Shown: piece by piece, positions 9,146 to 16,839 of the stretch | Position numbering within the stretch: the first letter of the stretch is position 1 | Layout: each line of letters opens with the position of its first letter | Origin: CAYLSO01 sp964386525 | GTDB lineage: Bacteria > Eisenbacteria > RBG-16-71-46 > DASYSL01 | Direction of reading: 5' to 3' | DNA: 43,033 nt | NCBI GenBank assembly: GCA_964386525.1 | Contig: CAYLSO010000119.1 | Span: 1 to 43,033 of the forward strand | Translations under genes and position numbers: made by a program | Notes under the pieces: model-generated | Database searches by the model: none | The model's input: the letters and a program-made list of their open reading frames with translations, nothing else | Told to the model about the DNA's origin: nothing

Positions 9146-10309
9146 GTGGAGACGCGCAGCAAGATCCTGATCATCGACGACGAGGACGTCGTCCTGGACT
9201 CCTGCCTGCTGGTGTTCGAGGGGGAGGACTACGAGGTCGCCACGGCCCGCGACGGCGCGGCGGGGCTGGCGCTGGTGCCGGAGTTCAACCCCGACCTGAT
9301 CCTCGTCGACCTGATGATGCCGGGGATCTCGGGGTTCGACGTGCTGGCGCAGCTGCGCGCCACCGACCCGACGCTGGTGGCCATCGTCATCACCGGCTAC
9401 TCGACGGTGGGCTCGGCGGTCGAGGCCATGAAGCAGGGGGCTTTCGACTTCCTGCCCAAGCCCTTCACCCCCGACGAGCTGCGCATGATCACGCGGCGCG
9501 GCCTCGAGAAGCGCCGCCTGGTGCTGGAGACCATCGCCCTGCGCCGCGAGCGGGAGATGCTGCGCGAGAACTTCTCGGCCATCATCTCGCACGAGCTGCG
9601 CTCCCCGCTCTCGGCCGTGCAGCAGAACCTGTTGGGGCTCGCCGCCGAGCTGTCGGGCCAGCTCACGGAGGCGCAGAAGGAGCGCTTCGAGCGCCTCAAG
9701 GGCCGCATCGGCGACCTGCTCGGCATGATCGGGACGTGGCTCAAGGCGGTGTCCGTGCCGGTGGCCACGATCCGCGAGAGCTTCACGCCGGTGGCGCTGC
9801 CCCCGGCGATCGCCAAGGCGGTCGAGACCATGCAGCCGCACGCCACCCGCAAGGCCATCACCATCACCGAGGCGGTGGGCGAGCCGCTGCCACCGGTGCT
9901 CGGCGACGCCGGCACCCTGACCGAGGCGCTGGTCAACCTCATCGGCAACGCCGTCAAGTACACCCCCGCGGGCGGGCAGGTGGAGGTGCGGGCCCGCAGC
10001 GAGGGCGGCCACGTGATCCTCGAGGTCGCCGACAACGGCGTCGGCATCGCCCCCGAGGACCTACCGCACGTGTTCGGCGATTTCTACCGCGCCAAGAGCT
10101 CGGCCGGCAGCGAAGCCGGGGCCGGCCTCGGCCTGGCGCTCACCAAGCGCATCGTCGAGGCCCACGCCGGCACCGTCGCGGTGGCCAGCGAGGTCGGCAA
10201 GGGAACCACGTTCACGATCCGCCTGCCCGCGCACGGCGCGGCAACCCAGAGCCCGGCCGGAACGCCATCGGCCGCGTCATCCACCAGGGATCCCGGAGAC
10301 CAGTCATGA
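9146..10309 (+). CDS. Hybrid protein: N-terminal receiver domain fused to a soluble histidine kinase
   Basis: This 387-residue protein begins at GTG 9146, 3 nt after the kinase stop. The receiver has acidic residues at 11-12, phospho-acceptor D55 (LVDLMMPG), T83 and K105 (LPKPF). A short linker leads to HisKA with H149 in ISHELRSPLSA. A HATPase domain follows, with NLIGNAVKYTP, DNGVGIAPEDLPHVFGDFYRA and a GAGLGLAL box. There is no membrane segment and no DNA-binding domain. Receiver-kinase proteins of this order act as phosphorelay intermediates, here probably between the membrane kinase upstream and the lone receiver downstream. It ends in ATGA overlap with that receiver gene. Confidence 0.92.
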   Translation: METRSKILIIDDEDVVLDSCLLVFEGEDYEVATARDGAAGLALVPEFNPDLILVDLMMPGISGFDVLAQLRATDPTLVAIVITGYSTVGSAVEAMKQGAFDFLPKPFTPDELRMITRRGLEKRRLVLETIALRREREMLRENFSAIISHELRSPLSAVQQNLLGLAAELSGQLTEAQKERFERLKGRIGDLLGMIGTWLKAVSVPVATIRESFTPVALPPAIAKAVETMQPHATRKAITITEAVGEPLPPVLGDAGTLTEALVNLIGNAVKYTPAGGQVEVRARSEGGHVILEVADNGVGIAPEDLPHVFGDFYRAKSSAGSEAGAGLGLALTKRIVEAHAGTVAVASEVGKGTTFTIRLPAHGAATQSPAGTPSAASSTRDPGDQS

Positions 10310-10722
10310 GCGAGCGCAAGCAGCTGTTGATGATCGACGACGACCCGGACTTCGTGGAGGGCATCAAGTCGATCCTGAGCCCTCATTACGACGTCGACGT
10401 CTTCTACAACCCGAAGGACGGCCTCGCGGCGCTGAAGCAGAAGCGCTACGACCTGCTGCTGCTCGACATCATGATGGGCCGCGGCGCCGAGGGCCTCATG
10501 ATCGCCCGCAAGATGGGCCAGGACGCCGAGCTGCGCAACGTCCCGGTGCTCATCATCACCAGCATCCGCGAGCAGATCGCCTTCCTGTTCGGCAGCCAGG
10601 CCCTGCACCCGCACTTCGTCGCCCACGACGAGCTGCTGGAGAAGCCGGTCGAACCCAAGCTGCTGCTCGAGCGCGTCGAGGCCCTGATCAAGGCGGGGGC
10701 GAAGGGGCGTGACGGCAAATGA
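10306..10722 (+). CDS. Single-domain response regulator (receiver only)
   Basis: This is a 138-residue stand-alone receiver. Acidic residues are at 11-13, phospho-acceptor D54 lies in LLLDIMMGRGAEG, with T85 and K113 (LEKPV). Nothing follows the receiver fold, so it cannot bind DNA by itself and must act through protein contact or as a phosphotransfer stop. The insertion around residues 92-108 (FLFGSQALHPHF) before the lysine is typical of receivers found with Hdr-type operons, to my recollection. It overlaps its upstream neighbour by 4 nt and hdrC by 4 nt, so it is translationally locked to the Hdr genes. A direct effect on the redox complex is therefore plausible but unproven. Confidence 0.9.
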   Translation: MSERKQLLMIDDDPDFVEGIKSILSPHYDVDVFYNPKDGLAALKQKRYDLLLLDIMMGRGAEGLMIARKMGQDAELRNVPVLIITSIREQIAFLFGSQALHPHFVAHDELLEKPVEPKLLLERVEALIKAGAKGRDGK

Positions 10723-11294
10723 GCACCGCGCCCGCGGGGACCAAGCTGTCGTTCGTCGGCGAGATCGGCAACCTGCTGTACGCCGCCGAGGGCAACCCGA
10801 TCAACACCTGCATCCAGTGCGGGGTGTGCTCGGGATCGTGCCCGGTGGCCGGCTTCATGGACCACACGCCGCGGCGGCTCATCGCCATGATCCGCGCCGA
10901 CCGCAAGGCGATGGTGATGGGCAGCAACACCTACTGGTACTGTTCGTCGTGCTACCAGTGCACGGTGCGCTGCCCGCGCGGCATCGACATCGCCGAGCTG
11001 ATGTACGCGCTGAAGCGCTACTCGATCTGGAAGAACCAGTACCAGGACGGCCTCATCGGGCCGACCTTCTCCGAGACCTTCGTCAAGACGATCGTGAGCA
11101 GCGGGCGGTCGTACGAGCCGGTGCTGGCGACCTCCTACCTCTTCACCTACGGGCTGCAGGACTTCCTGCAGGAGGCCGCCACGGCCACCGGCCTGATGCT
11201 CAAGGGCCGCATGCCGCTGCTGCCGGCGCGCATCAAGCGCCTGGAGAACTTCAAGCGGGTGGTGCGGCGGATCCTCCCGATGGGAGACAAGTGA
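10719..11294 (+). CDS. hdrC: Heterodisulfide reductase subunit C-like ferredoxin
   Basis: This 191-residue protein has two [4Fe-4S] motifs, C31-C34-C37-C41P and C75-C78-C81-C85P, matching HdrC. It wires HdrA to the catalytic HdrB. The segment after the clusters (residues 95-190) is basic and amphipathic, as in other HdrC proteins, and has no clear membrane helix. ATG 10719 overlaps the response-regulator stop (ATGA) and the stop shares one base with hdrB's ATG. Confidence 0.94.
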   Translation: MSTAPAGTKLSFVGEIGNLLYAAEGNPINTCIQCGVCSGSCPVAGFMDHTPRRLIAMIRADRKAMVMGSNTYWYCSSCYQCTVRCPRGIDIAELMYALKRYSIWKNQYQDGLIGPTFSETFVKTIVSSGRSYEPVLATSYLFTYGLQDFLQEAATATGLMLKGRMPLLPARIKRLENFKRVVRRILPMGDK

Positions 11295-12190
11295 TGAAGA
11301 AGTACGCCTACTTCCCGGGCTGCTCGCTGGAGAAGATCGCGCACAGCTACCACGTGTCGGCGATCGAGTCGGCGCGCGCCCTGGGGGTCGAGCTGCAGGA
11401 GCTGGAGGACTGGAACTGCTGCGGCGCGACCACCTACTTCGCCGTCGACGAGCTGCTCGCCTACACGCTGTGCGCCCGCAACCTGGCCATGGCCGAGCAG
11501 CAGAAGCTCGACGTGGTGGCGCCGTGCAGCGGCTGCTACAAGAACATGCACTCGGCCCGCAAGCACCTCAAGAAGGACGCCGACCTGGCGGAGCACATCA
11601 ACTTCGCCCTGGCCGAGGACGACCTGCGCTGGAGCGGCGAGTCGGCGGTGCGCCACCTCATCGAGGTGATGGTGCAGGACGTCGGGCTGGAGGAGATCAA
11701 GGCGCGGGTGCGCCGCCCGCTCGCCGGCCTGCGCGTCGCCCCCTACTACGGCTGCCAGATCCTGCGGCCGCGCAAGGACCACGAGGACGTCGAGCAGCCG
11801 CGCTTCTTCGAGGACCTGCTGGGCGCGATCGGCGCCGAGCCGACGGACTTCCAGCTCAAGCTGCGCTGCTGCGGCGGCGCGCTGATCATCACCAACCGCG
11901 AGGCGGCGCTCAGCCTGGTGCGCAACCTGCTGCAGAGCGCCGTGCAGTCCGGGGCCGCGGTCATCGCCACGGCCTGCCCGCTCTGCCAGGTCAACCTGGA
12001 GTGCTACCAGAAGCAGGTCAACTCGGATTTCGGCACGGACTTCAAGGTGCCGGTGCTGTACTTCACCCAGCTGGTCGGGCTGGCCCTCGGGCTCGAGCCG
12101 GACCGCCTGGGCATCGGGTCGGAACTGGTCAACGTGATGCCGGCGCTCGCGGCCGCGGGCAACGGCAAGTCGGGTGCCGCCGGCCGCTGA
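11294..12190 (+). CDS. hdrB: Heterodisulfide reductase subunit B-like, CCG-domain catalytic subunit
   Basis: This 298-residue protein has two complete CCG motifs: C10, C42-C43, C78, C81 and C154, C192-C193, C228, C231. In methanogen HdrB these ten cysteines hold two noncubane [4Fe-4S] clusters that split the CoM-S-S-CoB disulfide. All ten are present here, in contrast to the degenerate CCG domains at 358-3676, so this is the likely disulfide-reducing (or equivalent) site. The physiological substrate in a bacterium is unknown. The last 20 residues are Ala/Gly-rich and look non-essential. Confidence 0.94.
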   Translation: MKKYAYFPGCSLEKIAHSYHVSAIESARALGVELQELEDWNCCGATTYFAVDELLAYTLCARNLAMAEQQKLDVVAPCSGCYKNMHSARKHLKKDADLAEHINFALAEDDLRWSGESAVRHLIEVMVQDVGLEEIKARVRRPLAGLRVAPYYGCQILRPRKDHEDVEQPRFFEDLLGAIGAEPTDFQLKLRCCGGALIITNREAALSLVRNLLQSAVQSGAAVIATACPLCQVNLECYQKQVNSDFGTDFKVPVLYFTQLVGLALGLEPDRLGIGSELVNVMPALAAAGNGKSGAAGR

Positions 12191-12250
12191 CGGCCGGGGC
12201 GGCGTGACGGAATCGGCGGCGGGGTCTCAGAAACCGGAGAAAGCGAACCC

Positions 12251-13771
12251 ATGAGCGCAGCGACTGGAGCAGACGGGAAGGGCAGCCCGCAGGCCGTGGC
12301 CGTCGGCAAGCGGCAGCATGTCACCATCGACCCCATCACCCGCCTCGAGGGGCACGGCAAGATCGACATCTTCCTCGACGAGCAGGGTGACGTGGAGCGC
12401 GCCTACCTGCAGATCCCGGAGCTGCGCGGCTTCGAGGTGTTCAGCCTGGGCCGGCCCGCCGAGGAGATGCCGCAGATCACCAGCCGCATCTGCGGGGTCT
12501 GCCCCACGGCCCACCACATGGCCGGCACCAAGGCGCTCGACGACCTCTACAAGGTCGAGCCGACGCCGACCGGGCGCAAGATCCGCGAGCTGGTCTACAA
12601 CGCCTTCACGCTCGAGGACCACGCCCTGCACGTCTACATCCTGGGCGGCCCCGACTTCATCGTCGGCCCCCAGGCGCAGGCGGCCCAGCGCAACATCGTC
12701 GGCGTGGTCGAGAAGGTCGGCGTCGAGGTGGGCAAGAAGGTCATCTCCATGCGCCGCCGCGTGCGCGAGCTGATCACCTACTTCGGCGGCAAGGTCATCC
12801 ACCCGGTGCTGGGGCTGCCCGGCGGGGTGTCCAAGGGCCTCGCCAAGGCCGACCTGGCGCGCTTCCAGGAGCTGGCCAGGGACAGTCTCGAGTTCGCGCT
12901 CTTCACCCAGCAGGTGTTCAAGGACATCGTGCTGAAGAACCCGGACTACGTGAACCTGATCACCTCCGACCCCTACACCCACCGCACCTACTACATGGGG
13001 CTGGTGGACGCCCAGAACAAGGTGAACTTCTACGACGGCCTGCTGCGGGTGGTGGACCCGACGGGCAAGGAGTACGCCAAGTTCCCGGCGCAGAAGTACC
13101 GCGACTACATCGCCGAGCGCACCGAGCCGTGGAGCTACATCAAGTTCTGCTACCTCAAGCCGGTGGGCTGGAAGGGCTTCGAGGAGGGCCCGGAGAGCGG
13201 CGTCTACGCGGTCGCGCCGCTGGCCCGCCTCAACGCCTCCGACGGCATGGCCACGCCGCGCGCCCAGGCGGCGTACGAGGAGTTCTTCGCCACCCTGGGC
13301 GGCAAGCCGGTGCACCACACGCTGGCCACCCACTGGGCGCGGGTCATCGAGATGCTGCAGGCGGCCGAGACCATGGTGGCTCTGATCAACGACCCGGAGA
13401 TCACCAGCCCGGACATCCGCCGCCTCCCGACCGAGAAGCCGTCGGTCGGCATCGGCGTCGTGGAAGCGCCGCGCGGCACCCTGTTCCACCACTACGAGAC
13501 CGACGACAACGGCATCATCACCAAGGCCAACCTCATCGTGGCCACGCAGAACAACGCGGCGCGCATCGCCATGAGCGTCGACAAGGCGGCCAAGGGGTTG
13601 ATCAAGAAGGGCCAGGTTTCCGAGGGCCTCTTGAACATGGTAGAGATGGCGTTCCGCGCCTACGACCCGTGCTTCGGCTGCGCTACGCACTCGCTGCCGG
13701 GCAACCTGCCGCTGGTGGCGCGCCTGTTCGGGCCGCAGGGCGATCTGGTGCGGGAGATCCGCCGCGACTGA
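12251..13771 (+). CDS. mvhA: [NiFe] hydrogenase large subunit, group 3 (MvhA-like)
   Basis: This 506-residue cytoplasmic large subunit has the L1 motif RICGVCPTAHH (Ni/Fe ligands C81, C84) and the L2 motif DPCFGCATH (C474, C477, H480). A 26-residue tail follows H480 and is expected to be removed by the maturation protease encoded next. The opening VTIDPITRLEGHGKI is typical. The second-last Ni ligand is Cys (TGC), not selenocysteine. It activates H2 or evolves it, partnering MvhG. ATG 12251 follows GGAGAAAG. The 60-nt gap from hdrB is the largest in the operon, so some independent expression is possible. Confidence 0.95.
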   Translation: MSAATGADGKGSPQAVAVGKRQHVTIDPITRLEGHGKIDIFLDEQGDVERAYLQIPELRGFEVFSLGRPAEEMPQITSRICGVCPTAHHMAGTKALDDLYKVEPTPTGRKIRELVYNAFTLEDHALHVYILGGPDFIVGPQAQAAQRNIVGVVEKVGVEVGKKVISMRRRVRELITYFGGKVIHPVLGLPGGVSKGLAKADLARFQELARDSLEFALFTQQVFKDIVLKNPDYVNLITSDPYTHRTYYMGLVDAQNKVNFYDGLLRVVDPTGKEYAKFPAQKYRDYIAERTEPWSYIKFCYLKPVGWKGFEEGPESGVYAVAPLARLNASDGMATPRAQAAYEEFFATLGGKPVHHTLATHWARVIEMLQAAETMVALINDPEITSPDIRRLPTEKPSVGIGVVEAPRGTLFHHYETDDNGIITKANLIVATQNNAARIAMSVDKAAKGLIKKGQVSEGLLNMVEMAFRAYDPCFGCATHSLPGNLPLVARLFGPQGDLVREIRRD

Positions 13772-13839
13772 GGGGCGTTAGCGATGCGCGGGAGCGGCGG
13801 GGCGCGGCCGACGCCCCCCGCCCGCGCCGGACGGTGACG

Positions 13840-14352
13840 ATGCGGACTCTGGTCCTCGGTCTGGGGAACGACCTGCTCAGCGACGACGCCGTCGGCCTGC
13901 TCGCGGTGCGGCAGCTGCAGCGGGAGATCCCGCCCGGCGGCGGCGTCGAGGTCGTGGAGACGGGGCTGGCCGGCCTGGCGCTGCTCGACCACTTCATCGG
14001 CTTCGACCGCGCCCTGATCCTCGACAGCATCTGCACCGGCCGCCGCGCTCCCGGCACGGTGACCGAGATCGCCCCCGCCGACCTGCACGCCATCGAAGCA
14101 CCGTCGCCGCACTTCGCCGGCCTGCCGGAGCTCTTGGCCTTGGCCCGGCGGCTCGAGCTGCCCTTCCCCACCGACATCCGCATCCTGGCCATCGAGACCG
14201 CCGACCCCTACACCCTCGGCGGCGGGCTCTCGCCGGCGGTCGAGGCCGGACTGGCCGGGCTGGTGGCCCGCGCGCGGGAGATCCTGGCGGAAGCGGCGGC
14301 CCCGGCGGCCGGCGCGCCTTGCGCACCCCCCGCGGAGTCCGGCCATGCATGA
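13840..14352 (+). CDS. [NiFe] hydrogenase maturation protease (HycI/HybD family)
   Basis: This 170-residue protein begins MRTLVLGLGNDLLSDDAVGL, the family's N-terminal signature with the Ni-sensing acidic residue at D15 or D16. Further landmarks are VETGLAGLALLD, the DSICTGR turn and PHFAGLPELL with the conserved His. It should cleave the MvhA C-terminal tail after H480 once Ni is inserted. It lies 68 nt after mvhA. An in-frame GTG at 13834 is a weaker start. The last 20 residues are Ala/Pro-rich. It overlaps hypA by 8 nt. Confidence 0.93.
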   Translation: MRTLVLGLGNDLLSDDAVGLLAVRQLQREIPPGGGVEVVETGLAGLALLDHFIGFDRALILDSICTGRRAPGTVTEIAPADLHAIEAPSPHFAGLPELLALARRLELPFPTDIRILAIETADPYTLGGGLSPAVEAGLAGLVARAREILAEAAAPAAGAPCAPPAESGHA

Positions 14353-14707
14353 GTACGGCATCATGCGCGAGCTGGTGGCGCGGCTCGGCAAGGACGCGCA
14401 GGCCCTGGGCGGCCAGCGCGTGATGGAGGTGCGCTTGCGGCGCGGCAGCGTCTACTCGGAGAACGCGCTGCGGCGCGCCTTCGCCGCTCTGGTGCCGGGA
14501 ACGCCGCTGGCCGGCGCCCACCTGGTGGTCGAGGAGTTCTCGGAGATCCGGGCCTGCGAGGGGTGCGGCTGCCAGCGCCGCATCGCGGCCACCGACGTGA
14601 CCGACCACGTCTACATCTGCCCCGATTGCGGGGCGGCCTGCCACGTGGACGAGGCCTACGGGCTCGAGGTCCTCGCCGTCACCGCCGAGGAGCCGCCGGC
14701 GGGCTGA
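14345..14707 (+). CDS. hypA: Hydrogenase nickel-insertion protein HypA
   Basis: This 120-residue protein has the Ni-binding N-terminus MHEYGIMREL (His2) and a zinc loop with C71, C74, C92 and C95. HypA with HypB delivers nickel to the large subunit before proteolytic processing. No hypB-F are present in this window, so the rest of the maturation set must be elsewhere. It is the last gene of the redox operon and faces a convergent gene 33 nt away. Confidence 0.94.
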   Translation: MHEYGIMRELVARLGKDAQALGGQRVMEVRLRRGSVYSENALRRAFAALVPGTPLAGAHLVVEEFSEIRACEGCGCQRRIAATDVTDHVYICPDCGAACHVDEAYGLEVLAVTAEEPPAG

Positions 14708-14715
14708 GCGCCCGC
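14699..14715. terminator. Small hairpin at end of hypA (weak terminator candidate)
   Basis: GCGGGC and GCCCGC form a 6-bp stem around the hypA stop with a 5-nt loop. There is no T-run, but it sits between two convergent genes. Weak evidence. Confidence 0.25.
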
Positions 14716-14740
14716 CCCGCGGCCCCCGACGGCCCGACGC

Positions 14741-15211
14741 CTACTTCACCAGCGGGATTTCCTCGGCAGCGGCCATCTCGACGATGAGGTCGAGGCGGTT
14801 CTCGATCTGGTAGAAGCGCGCCACCTTCTTCGGCGACAGCACCTTCTCGAACTTCTTCTGGTAGGACGAGTTCATCTTGGCCTTGTCGGAGCGCGCCGCG
14901 AGCCACTCCTTGACCATCAGGCTGGCCTGCGCGTCGGTCATCGTGTCCTTCGTATAGGCGGCGGCATAGTCGGTGATGACCTTGACCACGCGGTCGCCCG
15001 CCTTGGTGATCTCCGCCCGATACGCGTTGTAGACCGGCCAGAAGGCGGTGCCCTCGGCCTCTGTGAGTCCCATGTTGACGGCGACGATGGCCTTGCGGTC
15101 GGCCTGGATGTCGCTGCGTGTGATCTCGATGTCGTCGGTGGCGGACTGCGCGTAGGCCGCAGGCACGATGAGCGCGGCGGCGAACAGCAGCAGGAGAATG
15201 ACCTTCTTCAT
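14741..15211 (-). CDS. Small periplasmic protein of unknown function
   Basis: This 156-residue protein has a clear Sec signal peptide (MKKVILLLLF... cut after YAQS, near residue 22). The mature part is helical and charged. It includes EAEGTAFWPVYNAYRAE, a central ITDYAAAYT stretch and a C-terminal LSPKKVARFYQIENRLD followed by IPLVK. I recall similar hypothetical proteins in many Gram-negative genomes, with no assigned role. The SD GAGAGGAAG precedes ATG. It is the last gene of an envelope trio with the beta-barrel (137 nt upstream) and the DUF4136 lipoprotein. Confidence 0.85.
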   Translation of the reverse strand: MKKVILLLLFAAALIVPAAYAQSATDDIEITRSDIQADRKAIVAVNMGLTEAEGTAFWPVYNAYRAEITKAGDRVVKVITDYAAAYTKDTMTDAQASLMVKEWLAARSDKAKMNSSYQKKFEKVLSPKKVARFYQIENRLDLIVEMAAAEEIPLVK

Positions 15212-15348
15212 CTGAGCTTCCTCTCTTTCATCCCTGCGCGACGGATGGGAGACCGCCGGACCCGCCCGCGCGACGCGGGGTCCGGCCTGGGACACGGGCG
15301 GGACGGCGGGACCGGGGTCCCTGCCGCCCCGCGGCGAAGCCCACGCGA

Positions 15349-15954
15349 CTACCAGTTGGACCAGGCGTAACCGGCGGAGATCCCTACGTAGGACTGGTCG
15401 TCCACGTTGCCGGCCGAGAAGGCGTAGTTGTACCGCCCGCTGAGGAAGACCGCCGAGTTGCCCTCGAGCGGGAACACGAAGCCCAGCTCGGGCGCGAACC
15501 CGAAGTGGAAATTCGTCTCCGCGAGGGCGACCAGGCCGATCTCGAGCCGGTGCTCCATGATGTAACCGCCGGCGTTGAGCCCCACGAAGGGGCGAATGCC
15601 GCCTTCCTGGCCGAAGTACTTGTGCACGTTGACCAGGACAGGGAACGAGTTGATGTAGCGCAGCTGGTCGCCGCTGATGTCGAGGTTCTCGAAGGAGACC
15701 ACCTCGTCGGTCTCCTCGTCGAAAACGTGCCAGCCGAGGGAAAGCCCCGCCGTCATGCCCGGCTTGATCGACTTGCGCGCTTCGAAGTTGACGCCGCGCC
15801 AGCTGAGGTTGTCCGTGAAGTCCTGGGTGTTGGAGAGCGGGATCGACGACTGGTAGCCGAACGCGTAGAACCACCGGCCCTGCGCCTCGGCGGGGGCGTT
15901 CGCCAAGACCGCGAGCCCCAGCGCTGCCGCGAGAATCTTCAGCGTCGTCTTCAT
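15349..15954 (-). CDS. Outer-membrane beta-barrel protein
   Basis: This 201-residue protein has a signal peptide (MKTTLKILAAALGL... cut after AEAQ). Alternating aromatic/hydrophobic strands follow, including RPFVGLNAGGYIMEHR, FHFGFAPELGFVFPLE and AVFLSGRYNYAFSAG. It ends with a terminal aromatic residue (AYAWSNW), the usual beta-barrel insertion signal. It resembles small 8-strand OprF/OmpW-like barrels, but no exact family is claimed. It starts 12 nt after the DUF4136 gene, so the two are co-transcribed. Confidence 0.83.
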   Translation of the reverse strand: MKTTLKILAAALGLAVLANAPAEAQGRWFYAFGYQSSIPLSNTQDFTDNLSWRGVNFEARKSIKPGMTAGLSLGWHVFDEETDEVVSFENLDISGDQLRYINSFPVLVNVHKYFGQEGGIRPFVGLNAGGYIMEHRLEIGLVALAETNFHFGFAPELGFVFPLEGNSAVFLSGRYNYAFSAGNVDDQSYVGISAGYAWSNW

Positions 15955-15966
15955 GGTCGGGGCCCC

Positions 15967-16635
15967 CTAGTTGGCTTTCAGGTAGGGCGACTGGGCGAAG
16001 GCCCGGTCGATGTTGGTGTCGATGCGGCTTTGGATCTGAGCCGCCGTCCCCTCGAGCAACCCCCGGATGCCGGCGGCCCAGATGACGGGCAACTTCTCCG
16101 TGTCCGGATCCGGGTTGCGCACGTCCACCATGGTCATGAAGAGCGTGCCTTGGTCGTAGGAGACCACGTCGATGGTCGGCGGGTAGTACCAGCCCCAACC
16201 CGGGTAGCCGGGGTAGTACCAGCCCCAGTAGGACCACCAGTCGTAGTAGATATAGGTGGAGTTGCTGGCGGTGACGGCCACCAGGACCAGGGCGTCGGGC
16301 GGGTTGGTCTCGGGGTCCGGCTCGTACACGTAGCCGCGCGCCTCGAAGTTGCTGCGCACCTGGGCCACGACCTCGTCGTCGTAGTCGTGCGAGACGGGCA
16401 CGTACGAGCTGCTGTCACCCACCACCTCGATCACGGTGTCCGGCAGGGCAAAGGTCGAGAACGCCGTGAAGTCCGCCTTCTGGTCGTGGGCGGTGATGAC
16501 CACGTCGAGCTGGGAGACGTCGGTGACGTCGCCCGGGTAGCAGGATGCGAGCGTAAGGGCGACCCCGAGTCCGGCGGCCAAGGCCAAGTAGCGGCCTACC
16601 CGCCAGGTGCGCAGATCCGGTGGGGTTCGATACAT
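15967..16635 (-). CDS. DUF4136-type lipoprotein with a Trp/Tyr-rich insert
   Basis: This 222-residue protein begins at ATG 16635 after GGAGAGG. The signal ends in a lipobox (LTLASC). The body has the DUF4136 pattern: DFTAFSTFALPD, then HDYDDEVVAQVRSNFEARGY, then a central strand region, TLFMTMVDVRNPD, a WAAGIRGLLEGTA turn and a final DTNIDRAF helix. In the middle is an aromatic-rich stretch in which the hexapeptide WGWYYP occurs twice, encoded by a 17-bp direct repeat. It should be anchored in an envelope membrane; function unknown. Confidence 0.85.
   Translation of the reverse strand: MYRTPPDLRTWRVGRYLALAAGLGVALTLASCYPGDVTDVSQLDVVITAHDQKADFTAFSTFALPDTVIEVVGDSSSYVPVSHDYDDEVVAQVRSNFEARGYVYEPDPETNPPDALVLVAVTASNSTYIYYDWWSYWGWYYPGYPGWGWYYPPTIDVVSYDQGTLFMTMVDVRNPDPDTEKLPVIWAAGIRGLLEGTAAQIQSRIDTNIDRAFAQSPYLKAN
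16181..16227. repeat. 17-bp direct repeat inside the DUF4136 gene
   Basis: GGGTAGTACCAGCCCCA occurs at 16181-16197 and 16211-16227, a 30-bp period. On the minus strand it encodes the repeated aromatic motif WGWYYP. It is probably a small internal duplication. Confidence 0.8.
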
Positions 16636-16839
16636 GTCTGGCCTCTCCTCTGGATCGGGTGGTTGGTGAGGCGTCGAACGGCGCGATGCCGGCGAGGAAC
16701 CTCGTTCCGGCGGGGCCGACCCGCGGCATCTCGGCGCCGCCGGCCAGGCCACATCAGTGCGCAAGATAGACGGGCCGGACTCTCACTGTCAATCGCGGGG
16801 GCGGCGGGGGCGCGCGCGTGGGCGGCGAAGTCCGCGCAC

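Noticed and set aside
7139..10722. Kinase cassette as a recent mobile insertion
   Set aside because: There are no transposase, terminal repeats or target duplications, and both ends are joined by overlapping stop/start codons to the redox genes. Base composition looks the same.
13615..13710. Selenocysteine in the hydrogenase L2 motif
   Set aside because: Both ligand codons in DPCFGC are TGC, so ordinary cysteine is encoded.
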